From Gilliamella sp. ESL0441 (GTDB taxonomy: Bacteria > Pseudomonadota > Gammaproteobacteria > Enterobacterales > Orbaceae), in the NCBI RefSeq assembly GCF_019469185.1, contig NZ_CP048264.1, forward strand, positions 124,001 to 188,000: 64,000 bases of DNA, given 5' to 3'. The notes below the pieces were generated by a model that saw nothing but the letters and a program-made list of their open reading frames with translations, searched no databases and was not told the DNA's origin. The position numbers and the translations under genes are program-made. Below are positions 1 to 7,741 of the stretch, piece by piece (within the stretch, counting starts at the first letter, position 1; each line of letters starts with the position of its first letter).

Positions 1-1
1 G

Positions 2-361
2 TTGAAAATCGATGAAAATTATAACTGCATGAGAGGGTTTTATATCCATTTTCAAGGAAGTGCTACTTCACTATCGGGGCAAGTATACGAGCTTTATGTA
101 GAATACAATATGGATTATATCGATTACACTATTAAAGATATTTTAGCGGAAGTGAAAACCGTTATCGAAGATAACAAAATAGTACTTTATAAAATGACTT
201 GTTACCAGTTAAGAGAAGAAGAGTCTTCTTCAAAAGAAAAGCAATTACAACACGTTCACAACATTCAAAAACAGAAAGAAAAAGAACAAAAAGAGGAAGA
301 AAACTATCAAAAATATATGAAAAGCCAACGGAGTTGGATTAGCAAGTTATTTAATCTATAA
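2..361 (+). CDS. Unrecognised protein, probably 5'-truncated by the window edge
   Basis: The reading frame is open from the first bases, so the true start may lie outside the window; the first internal ATG is at base 29. I do not recognise a family. About 70 residues with alternating hydrophobic and acidic positions are followed from about residue 70 by a highly charged Lys/Glu/Gln-rich segment that looks helical or coiled-coil, and the protein ends in S-K-L-F-N-L. It lies 42 bases upstream of the DUF4280 PAAR-like gene on the same strand, so it probably belongs to the same transcript. Its position suggests a secretion-associated component, adaptor or chaperone, but this is inferred from context only. 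Confidence 0.6.
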   Translation: MKIDENYNCMRGFYIHFQGSATSLSGQVYELYVEYNMDYIDYTIKDILAEVKTVIEDNKIVLYKMTCYQLREEESSSKEKQLQHVHNIQKQKEKEQKEEENYQKYMKSQRSWISKLFNL

Positions 362-403
362 ATCCAAATGCAAAATAAAAACTAAAACACAAAAATTTCA
401 ACT

Positions 404-868
404 ATGGGAATAAAATATTTAGTTCAAGGTGCTATATGTGCCTGTAAATATGGCAATAGTACCGATGAACTGTTGGTTAAAACACAAAATATACTTTATC
501 TGAATGATAGTAACAGCTCGAAAAAATTAGCAGCTACTACAACCGATGTAGGCGCAACATTTAAAAAGAATTGTTTCGGAGGATGTGCAAAAAAACCGCA
601 CCGTGCGCCGTGTTCTGTGCAAGTAACTCAATGGAGTAGCGAAGAATCCACGCAAAAAATAGAAGGAGCCGGAAAACTGTTAACAGAACAATCCAAAGCA
701 GGTTGTCCTTTGGGTGGACAAGATTGTATCAGTGTAGTACACCACGGTCAACAAGCCGAATTATCACAACAAAACCTTGAAAATACCCCGAAGGAAGTTC
801 ACGAGCAAATCAATCCCCTGACCTCATTAAAACTAACCCATAGAATACTAACGCTAAAAGCCAAATAA
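404..868 (+). CDS. DUF4280 PAAR-like protein (T6SS spike-tip type)
   Basis: The 154-residue product has the DUF4280 layout. It has an N-terminal Gln-Gly-Ala-x-Cys-x-Cys motif (residues 8-14), a central Cys-Phe-Gly-Gly-Cys (about 57-61), a Pro-Cys-Ser-Val motif with the conserved Trp nearby (about 69-77), and a C-terminal Gly-Cys-Pro-Leu-Gly-Gly segment (about 100-105). DUF4280 proteins resemble PAAR proteins, which cap the VgrG spike and recruit effectors; this is family knowledge. No Shine-Dalgarno sequence precedes the ATG, whose upstream bases are A-rich, as is common in Bacteroidota. The next gene starts one base after this stop, so the two are probably translated together. The residues after about 120 may be a linker to cargo. 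Confidence 0.75.
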   Translation: MGIKYLVQGAICACKYGNSTDELLVKTQNILYLNDSNSSKKLAATTTDVGATFKKNCFGGCAKKPHRAPCSVQVTQWSSEESTQKIEGAGKLLTEQSKAGCPLGGQDCISVVHHGQQAELSQQNLENTPKEVHEQINPLTSLKLTHRILTLKAK

Positions 869-869
869 A

Positions 870-3464
870 ATGTCTAAAGGTATTAATCGAATCATTATCT
901 CTGATGAACATATAAGCAACGGACAAATTATAAAGTTTCCACAACTTTTGAATGGTTGTGAAGTATATGGTTTGATAGCTAATGGAAACTGGGTTACCTT
1001 ATCCGTTGAAATGGATGAAAAAGTATTTTTAGATGTTGAAGATAAAGTAAAAAATAAGCAAATACACAGCGGTATTAAATGGGTATACGGAAAGGTATAT
1101 AATTTACAGAAAGGAGGAATTAGTTGGCACGGATGGTATACAGATACCAACAGAAATAATAAAAAAGATGAAAACGAAGAATGGGTAAATAACAAACCCG
1201 TTGAACAGATATCGAAAATCGATTTACACAATGTTCAAGGCAACTATACGATACAAAAAACCATTCAGATAAAATTTGACAACAAACCGTACGATACGCC
1301 TGCCTTGTCATGGGTAGAACCTTTTTTAATTCATCCTGAATTACATTTCAGTAAAAAACCTAAAGGTATTTTTATTGTTCCGATTGCAGAACCAAAAATT
1401 TATCGAACGGATCTTCTAATAAATAATTCTCCTTTCGATAGAAAACTTCAAATACCTTTACCCAAAACAGAAAAAGAATCACAAGAAAACGAAAATGTAG
1501 TTTACTACGGAGAAAACCTCATCATTTCTGCCCATGTTTGTACTTTACTGATTCCTGAATCTGCTGAATTTACAGTTATAATTGATCAAAAAGTACAACA
1601 TGGATCTAATAGCGGATTTTTAGGGGTTAAAATTGATAGTTACAAAACAATCTATGAGAAAAAAGTAAACGGATTAAAGCCCGAAAATGATAATTTTTGG
1701 AGTGAAGATCTTGATTATGAGCTAGTCTCATACCTCTCCCAATATTTTAAAAGAGCAGAACTTTTGATACCGTTAGCCATAGATAAAAAACCTGAAGATC
1801 AAAAAGAGAAAACTAAACGTACCTTCTTTGTTACTCTTAAACACATTTATCAAGCATATAGCGCAACTAATACAGATTTTAAAAAATTATATCCGATACA
1901 ACAGGGGTATTTAACCATTGGTTATACCGATATGGAAAATTTGCTGGAGATACAAAATAAAGAAGTCGATGAATATGTGGAAAAGGCAGGGGATGTACTT
2001 TTGCAACCTAACGGAGAGCCTTGCCATTATACATGGATAAAAGCACATAAAGAAGACGAAGAGATAACCTTATTTGAAGAAAAAAAGGAAGGAATAAAAT
2101 TAGATCCGATTGAAATTGGTCTGATAACAGGAGATGTAAATCCTTATCTGTTAACTTTAAGTACTAATCTAAAAACCGAAGAATGCAAAACACAACAACA
2201 CACCAAAGGGGCAGACAGCGTATTTTATTTTCCTGCTAAACTATCTTCAGAAAAACAAGGCATTAAAATTCAAAAAATCGATTACAGTTCCGTTGATTTG
2301 CTTATCCCCTATAAATACATACGTGATCATAAAGCCTTAGGTATGGTTAATATTTTTCCTTTTAACTATTTTTGGTTAAACGAAAAAGATGTCCAAAAAC
2401 ATGTGGTAATGGTAGATACCTGCCGATACACCATACCCGTAAAAATTAATGTATACCCCGATATTGAATGGGAAATTGCATTTGTTTTAACAGCAGGATT
2501 ACAGATCGAAGGCTCTATTACACGAGAAAGAAAAGTTTTGAACTGGTATCATCAAAAATTCGGTTTTAGATATATAAAAAGAGAGTTAAATATTGAGGTT
2601 ACCGATTCAGCTAAACTTCAATATGATTTAGCAGTTTGTTACAGTATAAATGGAAAACCTCATAAATACGGGCTAAAAAGCATTGAAAAAATAATTGAAA
2701 ATGCTAAATATGCCTACGATTCAGTTTCACTCAGTCTTAAAGATCTTAATCCTTCGACTGTTGAAAAAGGTTACAAGAACTACGGTTTAGAATCAGGAAC
2801 ATTAAGTAAAATAGATTTCAGCATAGACCCACCTAATATAGGTTTTGCCTTGCGTTGGCAATTTGATGAAAGCCAAAGCGGGCAAATGGCAACAGTTTAT
2901 AAAGGAGGAATAGCTTTACAACCGTTAATCGGTATTGCGATAGGGATTGATTTAATCCCATTTATAGGCAAGATTCCTTATGTTGGAACGGTGTTCTTAT
3001 GGATAAAATCCATAGTCGAAAAACTATCAGAATCAGAAATATATATTACTTTCGAAGCTTCAATGGAGGTAAATTGGGAAGGCAGTTGGTCATACAATAC
3101 TATAGATGGTTTTGACAAAGCAGGTGAGCAAGAAGCTAAAATCGAAGTAGGTATAAAAATTAAGGTGGGTATAAAACCAAGAGGTACAGTAATTGCTACC
3201 TCAACTCAACCAGTAAAATTAAAATGGATGGTAGATGGAGAGGCTGGAACTTCCTTTGTTTTTACTCAAAAAATCGGCTATGATAGGCAAAAAAGCGCTC
3301 AATATAAAGAATCTTCTGTTATTTGGGGAGGGGCTAAAATAACGATTAAAATATACGAACTAGTATTAAGCAAATCATATAACTTATATAAAGAAAACAC
3401 ATTAACATTATTTGATGAAAGAGAAATTTATAATTCAGGAAAAGAATACATTGAAGCTACTTAA
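870..3464 (+). CDS. Unrecognised 864-residue protein, candidate T6SS effector
   Basis: The product has no domain I can name. The first 650 residues read as beta-rich segments with many aromatic and charged residues and no signal peptide. A strongly hydrophobic stretch at about residues 684-715 is rich in Gly, Ile and Pro and looks like a membrane-inserting helix or hairpin. Beta-strand-like sequence follows to the end. The gene starts one base after the PAAR-like stop, and the next gene overlaps its 3' end or starts just inside it. In such clusters the gene immediately after a PAAR-like gene is commonly the cargo effector and the genes after that are immunity proteins; that is the basis for the effector suggestion. 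A pore-forming action is possible from the hydrophobic hairpin but unproven. A structural or adaptor role is the alternative. Confidence 0.6.
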   Translation: MSKGINRIIISDEHISNGQIIKFPQLLNGCEVYGLIANGNWVTLSVEMDEKVFLDVEDKVKNKQIHSGIKWVYGKVYNLQKGGISWHGWYTDTNRNNKKDENEEWVNNKPVEQISKIDLHNVQGNYTIQKTIQIKFDNKPYDTPALSWVEPFLIHPELHFSKKPKGIFIVPIAEPKIYRTDLLINNSPFDRKLQIPLPKTEKESQENENVVYYGENLIISAHVCTLLIPESAEFTVIIDQKVQHGSNSGFLGVKIDSYKTIYEKKVNGLKPENDNFWSEDLDYELVSYLSQYFKRAELLIPLAIDKKPEDQKEKTKRTFFVTLKHIYQAYSATNTDFKKLYPIQQGYLTIGYTDMENLLEIQNKEVDEYVEKAGDVLLQPNGEPCHYTWIKAHKEDEEITLFEEKKEGIKLDPIEIGLITGDVNPYLLTLSTNLKTEECKTQQHTKGADSVFYFPAKLSSEKQGIKIQKIDYSSVDLLIPYKYIRDHKALGMVNIFPFNYFWLNEKDVQKHVVMVDTCRYTIPVKINVYPDIEWEIAFVLTAGLQIEGSITRERKVLNWYHQKFGFRYIKRELNIEVTDSAKLQYDLAVCYSINGKPHKYGLKSIEKIIENAKYAYDSVSLSLKDLNPSTVEKGYKNYGLESGTLSKIDFSIDPPNIGFALRWQFDESQSGQMATVYKGGIALQPLIGIAIGIDLIPFIGKIPYVGTVFLWIKSIVEKLSESEIYITFEASMEVNWEGSWSYNTIDGFDKAGEQEAKIEVGIKIKVGIKPRGTVIATSTQPVKLKWMVDGEAGTSFVFTQKIGYDRQKSAQYKESSVIWGGAKITIKIYELVLSKSYNLYKENTLTLFDEREIYNSGKEYIEAT

Positions 3465-4095
3465 AAAACTTATTATTTGTATGTCAGTATTTTTAATGAT
3501 CGGATGCAATCAAGCCCAACAGCCACAAAGTTCTAAAATCATCAGTGGAAAACCTTTTGATATTAGACACCTCGATTTTTCCGTCCCTATCGATACTCTT
3601 TTGTCTGAGTTTAAGGGTAAATACTACAAAGAACCTTTAGGAAAAATGACATCTCCTGATGATGATGAGATGATTGGTTATACTTATATTTTAGTTCGAT
3701 TAGCTGATGAAGATTATTATTTCTACAAAAAAAATGTCAAATTAGATAGGATAATAATCATCACTGATTTGAACGGTACTATCTATTCTTATACAGGAGA
3801 AATAAAGGCACCTACGAAATGGGTTAAAAGTGCAATAGAAGATTTTCACGAAAAAAACAGCCAATATTTAGAAGATAATTTAATGAGTGAGAAAATGGAA
3901 AGAGAGTATCGAGAAAAATTTGATTTACACTATTACTGCTATCACTTACCCGATCGATACTTAAGTACGAGCATTCAAATTAACGATTTCGATGACCGAG
4001 ATACTATGGTTGGCTGGATTAGGGGAGAAAATCCAATTGAACCAAAAAATGAATCACTTAAAGCTCAAACAGGAGCATATATGCGTAAAAATTAG
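3451..4095 (+). CDS. Predicted lipoprotein of unknown function (candidate immunity protein)
   Basis: The open frame extends upstream to an ATG at 3412. I prefer the TTG at 3451, which gives a compact lipoprotein signal peptide (K-L-L-K-K-L, a hydrophobic core, then M-I-G-C-N-Q-A-Q) and has an AGGA element about 9 bases upstream; the longer form would put 13 charged residues before it. The lipidated Cys would be about residue 19. The mature part is about 195 residues, acidic and Tyr-rich, without a recognised domain. It is not obviously homologous to the three lipoproteins that follow. The start overlaps the end of the 864-residue gene, suggesting coupling. An envelope-anchored immunity role is inferred from context. 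Confidence 0.65.
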   Translation: MKLLKKLIICMSVFLMIGCNQAQQPQSSKIISGKPFDIRHLDFSVPIDTLLSEFKGKYYKEPLGKMTSPDDDEMIGYTYILVRLADEDYYFYKKNVKLDRIIIITDLNGTIYSYTGEIKAPTKWVKSAIEDFHEKNSQYLEDNLMSEKMEREYREKFDLHYYCYHLPDRYLSTSIQINDFDDRDTMVGWIRGENPIEPKNESLKAQTGAYMRKN

Positions 4096-4137
4096 TTTAT
4101 AGTAAAACAGAGAAAAAAAATTAGAAAGGTGAATACA

Positions 4138-5088
4138 TTGAAATTAATACCTAGAATCATCATTATACTACCGCTTATATTTATGGCAAATTGTAATCAA
4201 GCTCAAAATAATAATCACGAAATAAAAAACCAAAAGGTAATGAAAGAAAAAACACAGCAAAACATCCAAAATGTTTTAAACAATAATAAAATAAATATGC
4301 ATTCTCCTTTTTATGAAATAGAAGTATCTACCCGTGGATGTGCTATTGATTTATTTGTTAACGATATTCTCGTCTTTACAAATTATGAAACTGGAAGCAT
4401 GGCGGTAGATTGGCCGATTAATCAATGGATATTATCTAAAGAAGGAAAGCAGGCGGTAAAAGCTATAGTATATCCCTTTGATGGTCAAGAGTTTATTTCT
4501 ACAAAAGCGGAAGTTGATCTAAAAGTATTTGTCAAAGATGTTTCTTTAGAAACCATGAAACGGCATGTTGTCTTAAGTTTCCCCCATATTACCTTTACTA
4601 ATGATATTCAATTGCCAGTCTTTAAAACAGAAACTTTATATTTTCAAGCAGAAGTACCATACCATTTTGAGGGTTGGACAAATTCGGTTAGTTTAGAAAA
4701 AGAAGATAAAAACAAACTTCTTAAGGAATTAGATGAATGGTATAACGAATTTTATGACATATTTACCAAGCAAGATCGTTCAAAATATATTCAGCTAACA
4801 GAACAACGCTTAAAAGAAATCAATACTTCATTTTACTTATCTGATGAGGAAATAGAGGAATTAGACTATTTTAAAAATTTACCAAGAAATTTAAAAAAAG
4901 TACCTTTAGATGATTACGAACTCGTATTTTATGCAGATGGAAAATTGGTAGGTTTAAGAATACCTCATGAACTGTCGGGTTTTAAATTTCAATTAGATTT
5001 TAAAGAGCCGGAACAGAAGGGTAATTTTATTGAAATGGCTTTATTTCATCGAAAAAAAACAGATGCAAAATTATCAATCATAAGATGA
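4138..5088 (+). CDS. Predicted lipoprotein, divergent paralogue of the two downstream copies
   Basis: A GTG at 4129 could also start the frame, but the TTG at 4138 follows AGAAAGG with an 8-base gap and matches the start context of the preceding gene. The signal peptide ends in A-N-C-N-Q-A-Q, giving a lipidated Cys. The mature protein shares motifs in the same order with the 5161 and 6103 genes: an S-P-F-Y/E-P-F-Y start, an L-F-V/I-N-D block, an A-E-V-P-Y-x-x-x-G-W-T block, and a closing S/E-x-I-I/V-I-R terminus. It is therefore an older member of the same family. I do not recognise the family. The array fits duplicated immunity lipoproteins. Confidence 0.7.
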   Translation: MKLIPRIIIILPLIFMANCNQAQNNNHEIKNQKVMKEKTQQNIQNVLNNNKINMHSPFYEIEVSTRGCAIDLFVNDILVFTNYETGSMAVDWPINQWILSKEGKQAVKAIVYPFDGQEFISTKAEVDLKVFVKDVSLETMKRHVVLSFPHITFTNDIQLPVFKTETLYFQAEVPYHFEGWTNSVSLEKEDKNKLLKELDEWYNEFYDIFTKQDRSKYIQLTEQRLKEINTSFYLSDEEIEELDYFKNLPRNLKKVPLDDYELVFYADGKLVGLRIPHELSGFKFQLDFKEPEQKGNFIEMALFHRKKTDAKLSIIR

Positions 5089-5091
5089 AAT

Positions 5092-5154
5092 CGAAGTTAT
5101 TTATTCCGTTTCCATACACCCGAAGGATCTGACGAATTAGAGGTAATAAGATAG
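5092..5154 (+). pseudogene. 3'-end remnant of a lost lipoprotein gene copy
   Basis: These 63 bases nearly repeat the last 63 bases of the 5161-6096 gene, decoding to a tail ending in E-G-S-D-E-L-E-V-I-R and a stop. The next six bases and the following ATG context are also identical. The remnant begins four bases after the stop of the preceding lipoprotein gene and has no start of its own. The simplest explanation is that a full copy once stood here and was deleted by recombination between family members. Confidence 0.8.
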
Positions 5155-5160
5155 GTATTC

Positions 5161-6096
5161 ATGAAAAAATTAATAAACGTGTTGTTATTAAGTTGTTTTC
5201 TGTTTTCTTGCGGACAAGCACAAAAAACAGATAAACAAATAATTCAAGAAACTATGCAAGCAATTGAAGTGCCAAAGCAGTACAAGCAAGAACCGTTCTA
5301 TTATGTCGGAATTTACAGTGCTAATATTAAATGGGAACTATTTATTAATGATACACAAGCGTTTGATCATTATCAGGGTAAAATTACCAGTCCCATTGTC
5401 CCATTAAATTATAATATACTGGGCAGTGGTAAACAAAAAATAACCTTTCGCATTTATCCCCCGAATGGACAGGATGTTTTAGGCAAATATGCCTCTTTTA
5501 GAATGAGATTATTTTACAATAAAAATTTTAGAGATAAGGAAGATCCAGAAATCCCTATACTAAACTTCGAACTGCCTTATGAACAGACTAAAGATTTACC
5601 TTATTTTGAAAAATCGTTTGAATTTGAAGCGGAAGTGCCTTATCAAATAACAGGTTGGACAAAATCTAAAGATTTAACCAAAGTCCCCGATTTGGAACAA
5701 AAAGTAGTTAAAAAAATAGAGGAGTTGCGTACTATTTTAGAGAAAAATAATACAGAAGCTTACTTTCAAGCAATCATGCCCAGAGAGAAAGAAAAATTTA
5801 TCTGTTTATATGCCACTCAACAAGAAATTGAAAATTATTTTCAAGAAAGCTCTTTAACCAATGGGGAGTTTTCAAAGATATTTGATGATATACAAATTTT
5901 ACCGATTGAAGACTATCAGATAATAATTGAACCCAATAATAGGATTGTAAAATTAAGACAAAAAGACAAAGATGATTTTTCTGACGGAATTAAATTTAAA
6001 GCAATTTTTAAAGAAAATAATAAGGAGTCTAATGGAAGTTATTTATTTCGTTTCCATATACCCGAAGGATCTGACGAATTAGAGGTAATAAGATAG
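5161..6096 (+). CDS. Predicted lipoprotein, tandem copy 1
   Basis: This 311-residue protein begins with a classical lipoprotein signal peptide: Lys-Lys, a Leu/Val-rich core, then L-F-S-C-G-Q-A-Q with Cys about residue 17. That terminus is typical of Bacteroidota lipoproteins; this is a pattern judgement. The mature protein has an N-terminal half of beta-strand character containing E-P-F-Y-Y, W-E-L-F-I-N-D and A-E-V-P-Y, then a Lys/Glu-rich helical stretch (about 180-220) and a C-terminal beta region. No catalytic motif is visible. The copy at 6103 is nearly identical, so duplication is recent. An immunity or decoy role is inferred from position behind the PAAR-like and 864-residue genes. Confidence 0.75.
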   Translation: MKKLINVLLLSCFLFSCGQAQKTDKQIIQETMQAIEVPKQYKQEPFYYVGIYSANIKWELFINDTQAFDHYQGKITSPIVPLNYNILGSGKQKITFRIYPPNGQDVLGKYASFRMRLFYNKNFRDKEDPEIPILNFELPYEQTKDLPYFEKSFEFEAEVPYQITGWTKSKDLTKVPDLEQKVVKKIEELRTILEKNNTEAYFQAIMPREKEKFICLYATQQEIENYFQESSLTNGEFSKIFDDIQILPIEDYQIIIEPNNRIVKLRQKDKDDFSDGIKFKAIFKENNKESNGSYLFRFHIPEGSDELEVIR

Positions 6097-6102
6097 GTAT
6101 TC

Positions 6103-7038
6103 ATGAAAAAATTAATAAACGTGTTTTTACTTAGTAGTTTTCTGTTTTCTTGCGGACAAGCACAAAAAACAGATAAACAAATAATTCAAGAAACTATGCA
6201 AGCAATTGAAGTGCCAAAGCAGTACAAGCAAGAACCGTTCTATTATGTCGGAATTTACAGCGCTAATATTAAATGGGAACTATTTGTTAATGATGTACAA
6301 ATGTTTGCCCATTATCAAGGTAAAATTACCAGTCCCATTGTCCCATTAAACTATCGAATATTGGGCAGTGGTAAACAAAAAATAACCTTTCGCATTTATC
6401 CCTCGAATGGACAGGCTGTTTTAGGCAAATATGCCTCTTTTAGAATGAGATTATTTTTCAATAAAAATTTTAGGGATAAGGAAGATCCTGAAATCCATAT
6501 ACTAAACTTCGAACTGCCTTATGAACAGACTAAAGATTTACCTTATTTTGAAAAATCGTTTGAATTTGAAGCGGAAGTGCCTTACCAAATGACAGGTTGG
6601 ACAAAATCTAAAGATTTAACCAAAGTCCCCGATTTGGAACAAAAAGTAGTTAAAAAAATAGAAGAGTTGCGTACTATTTTAGAAAATAAGGATACAGAAG
6701 CTTACTTTCAAGCAGTCATGCCTAAATTGAAAGAAAAATTCATCTGTTTATATGCCACTCAAGAAGAAATTGAAAATTATTTTCAAGAATACTCTTTAAC
6801 CAATGGGGAATATTCAAAGATATTTGATGATATACAAATTTTACCGATTACTGACTATCAGATAATACTTGAACCCAATAATCGGCTTGTAAAATTAAGA
6901 CAAAAAAACGGTGATAGTTTTACAGACGGAATCAAATTTAAAGCAATTGTTAAAGAAGATAAAAAGGAGACTACTGGAAGTTATTTATTTCGTTTCCATA
7001 TACCGGAAGGCTCTGACGAATTAGAGGTAATAAGATAG
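6103..7038 (+). CDS. Predicted lipoprotein, tandem copy 2
   Basis: This gene has the same length as the preceding copy, and long stretches are identical at the DNA level. It differs by scattered substitutions: around the signal peptide core, near residues 66-73 (Q-M-F-A versus Q-A-F-D), and in the C-terminal third. Six bases (GTATTC) separate the previous stop from this ATG, and the same six bases precede the 5161 ATG. Non-silent differences cluster in a few patches, as expected if copies diversify against variant toxins; this is inference. The identity ends just after the stop codon. Confidence 0.75.
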   Translation: MKKLINVFLLSSFLFSCGQAQKTDKQIIQETMQAIEVPKQYKQEPFYYVGIYSANIKWELFVNDVQMFAHYQGKITSPIVPLNYRILGSGKQKITFRIYPSNGQAVLGKYASFRMRLFFNKNFRDKEDPEIHILNFELPYEQTKDLPYFEKSFEFEAEVPYQMTGWTKSKDLTKVPDLEQKVVKKIEELRTILENKDTEAYFQAVMPKLKEKFICLYATQEEIENYFQEYSLTNGEYSKIFDDIQILPITDYQIILEPNNRLVKLRQKNGDSFTDGIKFKAIVKEDKKETTGSYLFRFHIPEGSDELEVIR

Positions 7039-7108
7039 GGTAATAATGTAAAAATTATTTAACTAATTAATGATACTATTAAAACTAAAAACATAAAAAT
7101 AAATTGCC

Positions 7109-7486
7109 ATGAAAGATATATTTAGCCATACCTATTCTAAAGAAGTACAGATTATTATATTAAAATACATGAAAATTATTTCAACTTTAGATATAACTTA
7201 CCTTGAGATTTATAGAGAAAATCCAGACAATATAGAATCATATTACAGTGAACTTAAACTTAAATTAGAAGAAAAGAAATTTTTTTACTGCATGGAAGAG
7301 ATTAAATTTAATGAAGTTATTGTACTTCCTAAAGGGGGCTATCTGCATGAACTAGATAAAAATACATTTTCTCCAATAGAAGAACTAACCCCTGAGAAAA
7401 TTACGGAACTTGCTTATGAATATTTTCGCCCCTACCAAATTTCAAATACATATTTTAATCTTAATTATTTTTTTGTTTATTTATAA
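7109..7486 (+). CDS. Small unrecognised protein at the end of the island cargo
   Basis: The 125-residue product has no signal peptide or membrane segment and no family I recognise. It is rich in Lys, Glu, Tyr and Phe, and its C-terminus is unusually aromatic (repeated Tyr, Phe and Asn). The ATG follows an A-rich leader without a Shine-Dalgarno sequence, like the PAAR-like gene, which suggests the same foreign origin. It ends one base before the stop of the convergent alpA-like gene. It could be a cytoplasmic immunity protein or an unrelated passenger. Confidence 0.55.
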   Translation: MKDIFSHTYSKEVQIIILKYMKIISTLDITYLEIYRENPDNIESYYSELKLKLEEKKFFYCMEEIKFNEVIVLPKGGYLHELDKNTFSPIEELTPEKITELAYEYFRPYQISNTYFNLNYFFVYL

Positions 7487-7681
7487 CTAATTATTGCTGT
7501 TACGTGTTAAAATGCGTGATTCAATCCATTCATCTATTTCGCTTTCAATCCATCCGACCGCTACAGATGTAAGCTTAACATTTTTTGGAAATCTGTTTTC
7601 TGCCATTTCTTTATAAATTGAAGCACGGCACATGCCTGTTTTATGTATAACGTCTGCCAATCTAATTATCCTTTTGTTCAT
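7487..7681 (-). CDS. AlpA-family transcriptional regulator
   Basis: A short helix-turn-helix protein of the AlpA/prophage regulatory type (64 residues from the second ATG; 68 if the first ATG at 7693 is used). It begins R-I-I-R-L-A-D-V-I, follows with the recognition region T-G-M-C-R-A-S-I-Y-K, and has a conserved W-I-E-S-E-I-D-E-W-I end. The second ATG is preferred because AAGGA lies immediately upstream. AlpA proteins commonly control excision of P4-like elements by regulating the integrase. Here the gene lies 48 bases downstream of the integrase on the same strand, so it probably serves the island. Confidence 0.85.
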   Translation of the reverse strand: MNKRIIRLADVIHKTGMCRASIYKEMAENRFPKNVKLTSVAVGWIESEIDEWIESRILTRNSNN

Positions 7682-7741
7682 TTTTTCCTTCATTTAATAA
7701 TTGTTTAACTATGCAATGTAATACGTGAAAGAATGTATTAA

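Larger units (their letters stand above)
5161..7042 (+). repeat. 942-bp direct tandem duplication
   Basis: Two adjacent units of 942 bases (5161-6102 and 6103-7044 or just before) each carry one complete lipoprotein gene plus its short spacer. Alignment by eye gives no gaps and mostly single-base differences. A partial unit end lies at 5092-5160. Such an array can gain or lose copies by homologous recombination. Confidence 0.85.

Noticed and set aside
854..1231. Minus-strand frame of 125 codons
   Set aside because: It lies inside the 864-residue gene and has low-complexity Ser/Phe/Leu content typical of a shadow frame.
7030..7075. Degenerate start of a further lipoprotein copy (ATGTAAAAATTATTTAAC)
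   Set aside because: It resembles the array start in part, but the match is short and confined to AT-rich sequence, so chance is likely.
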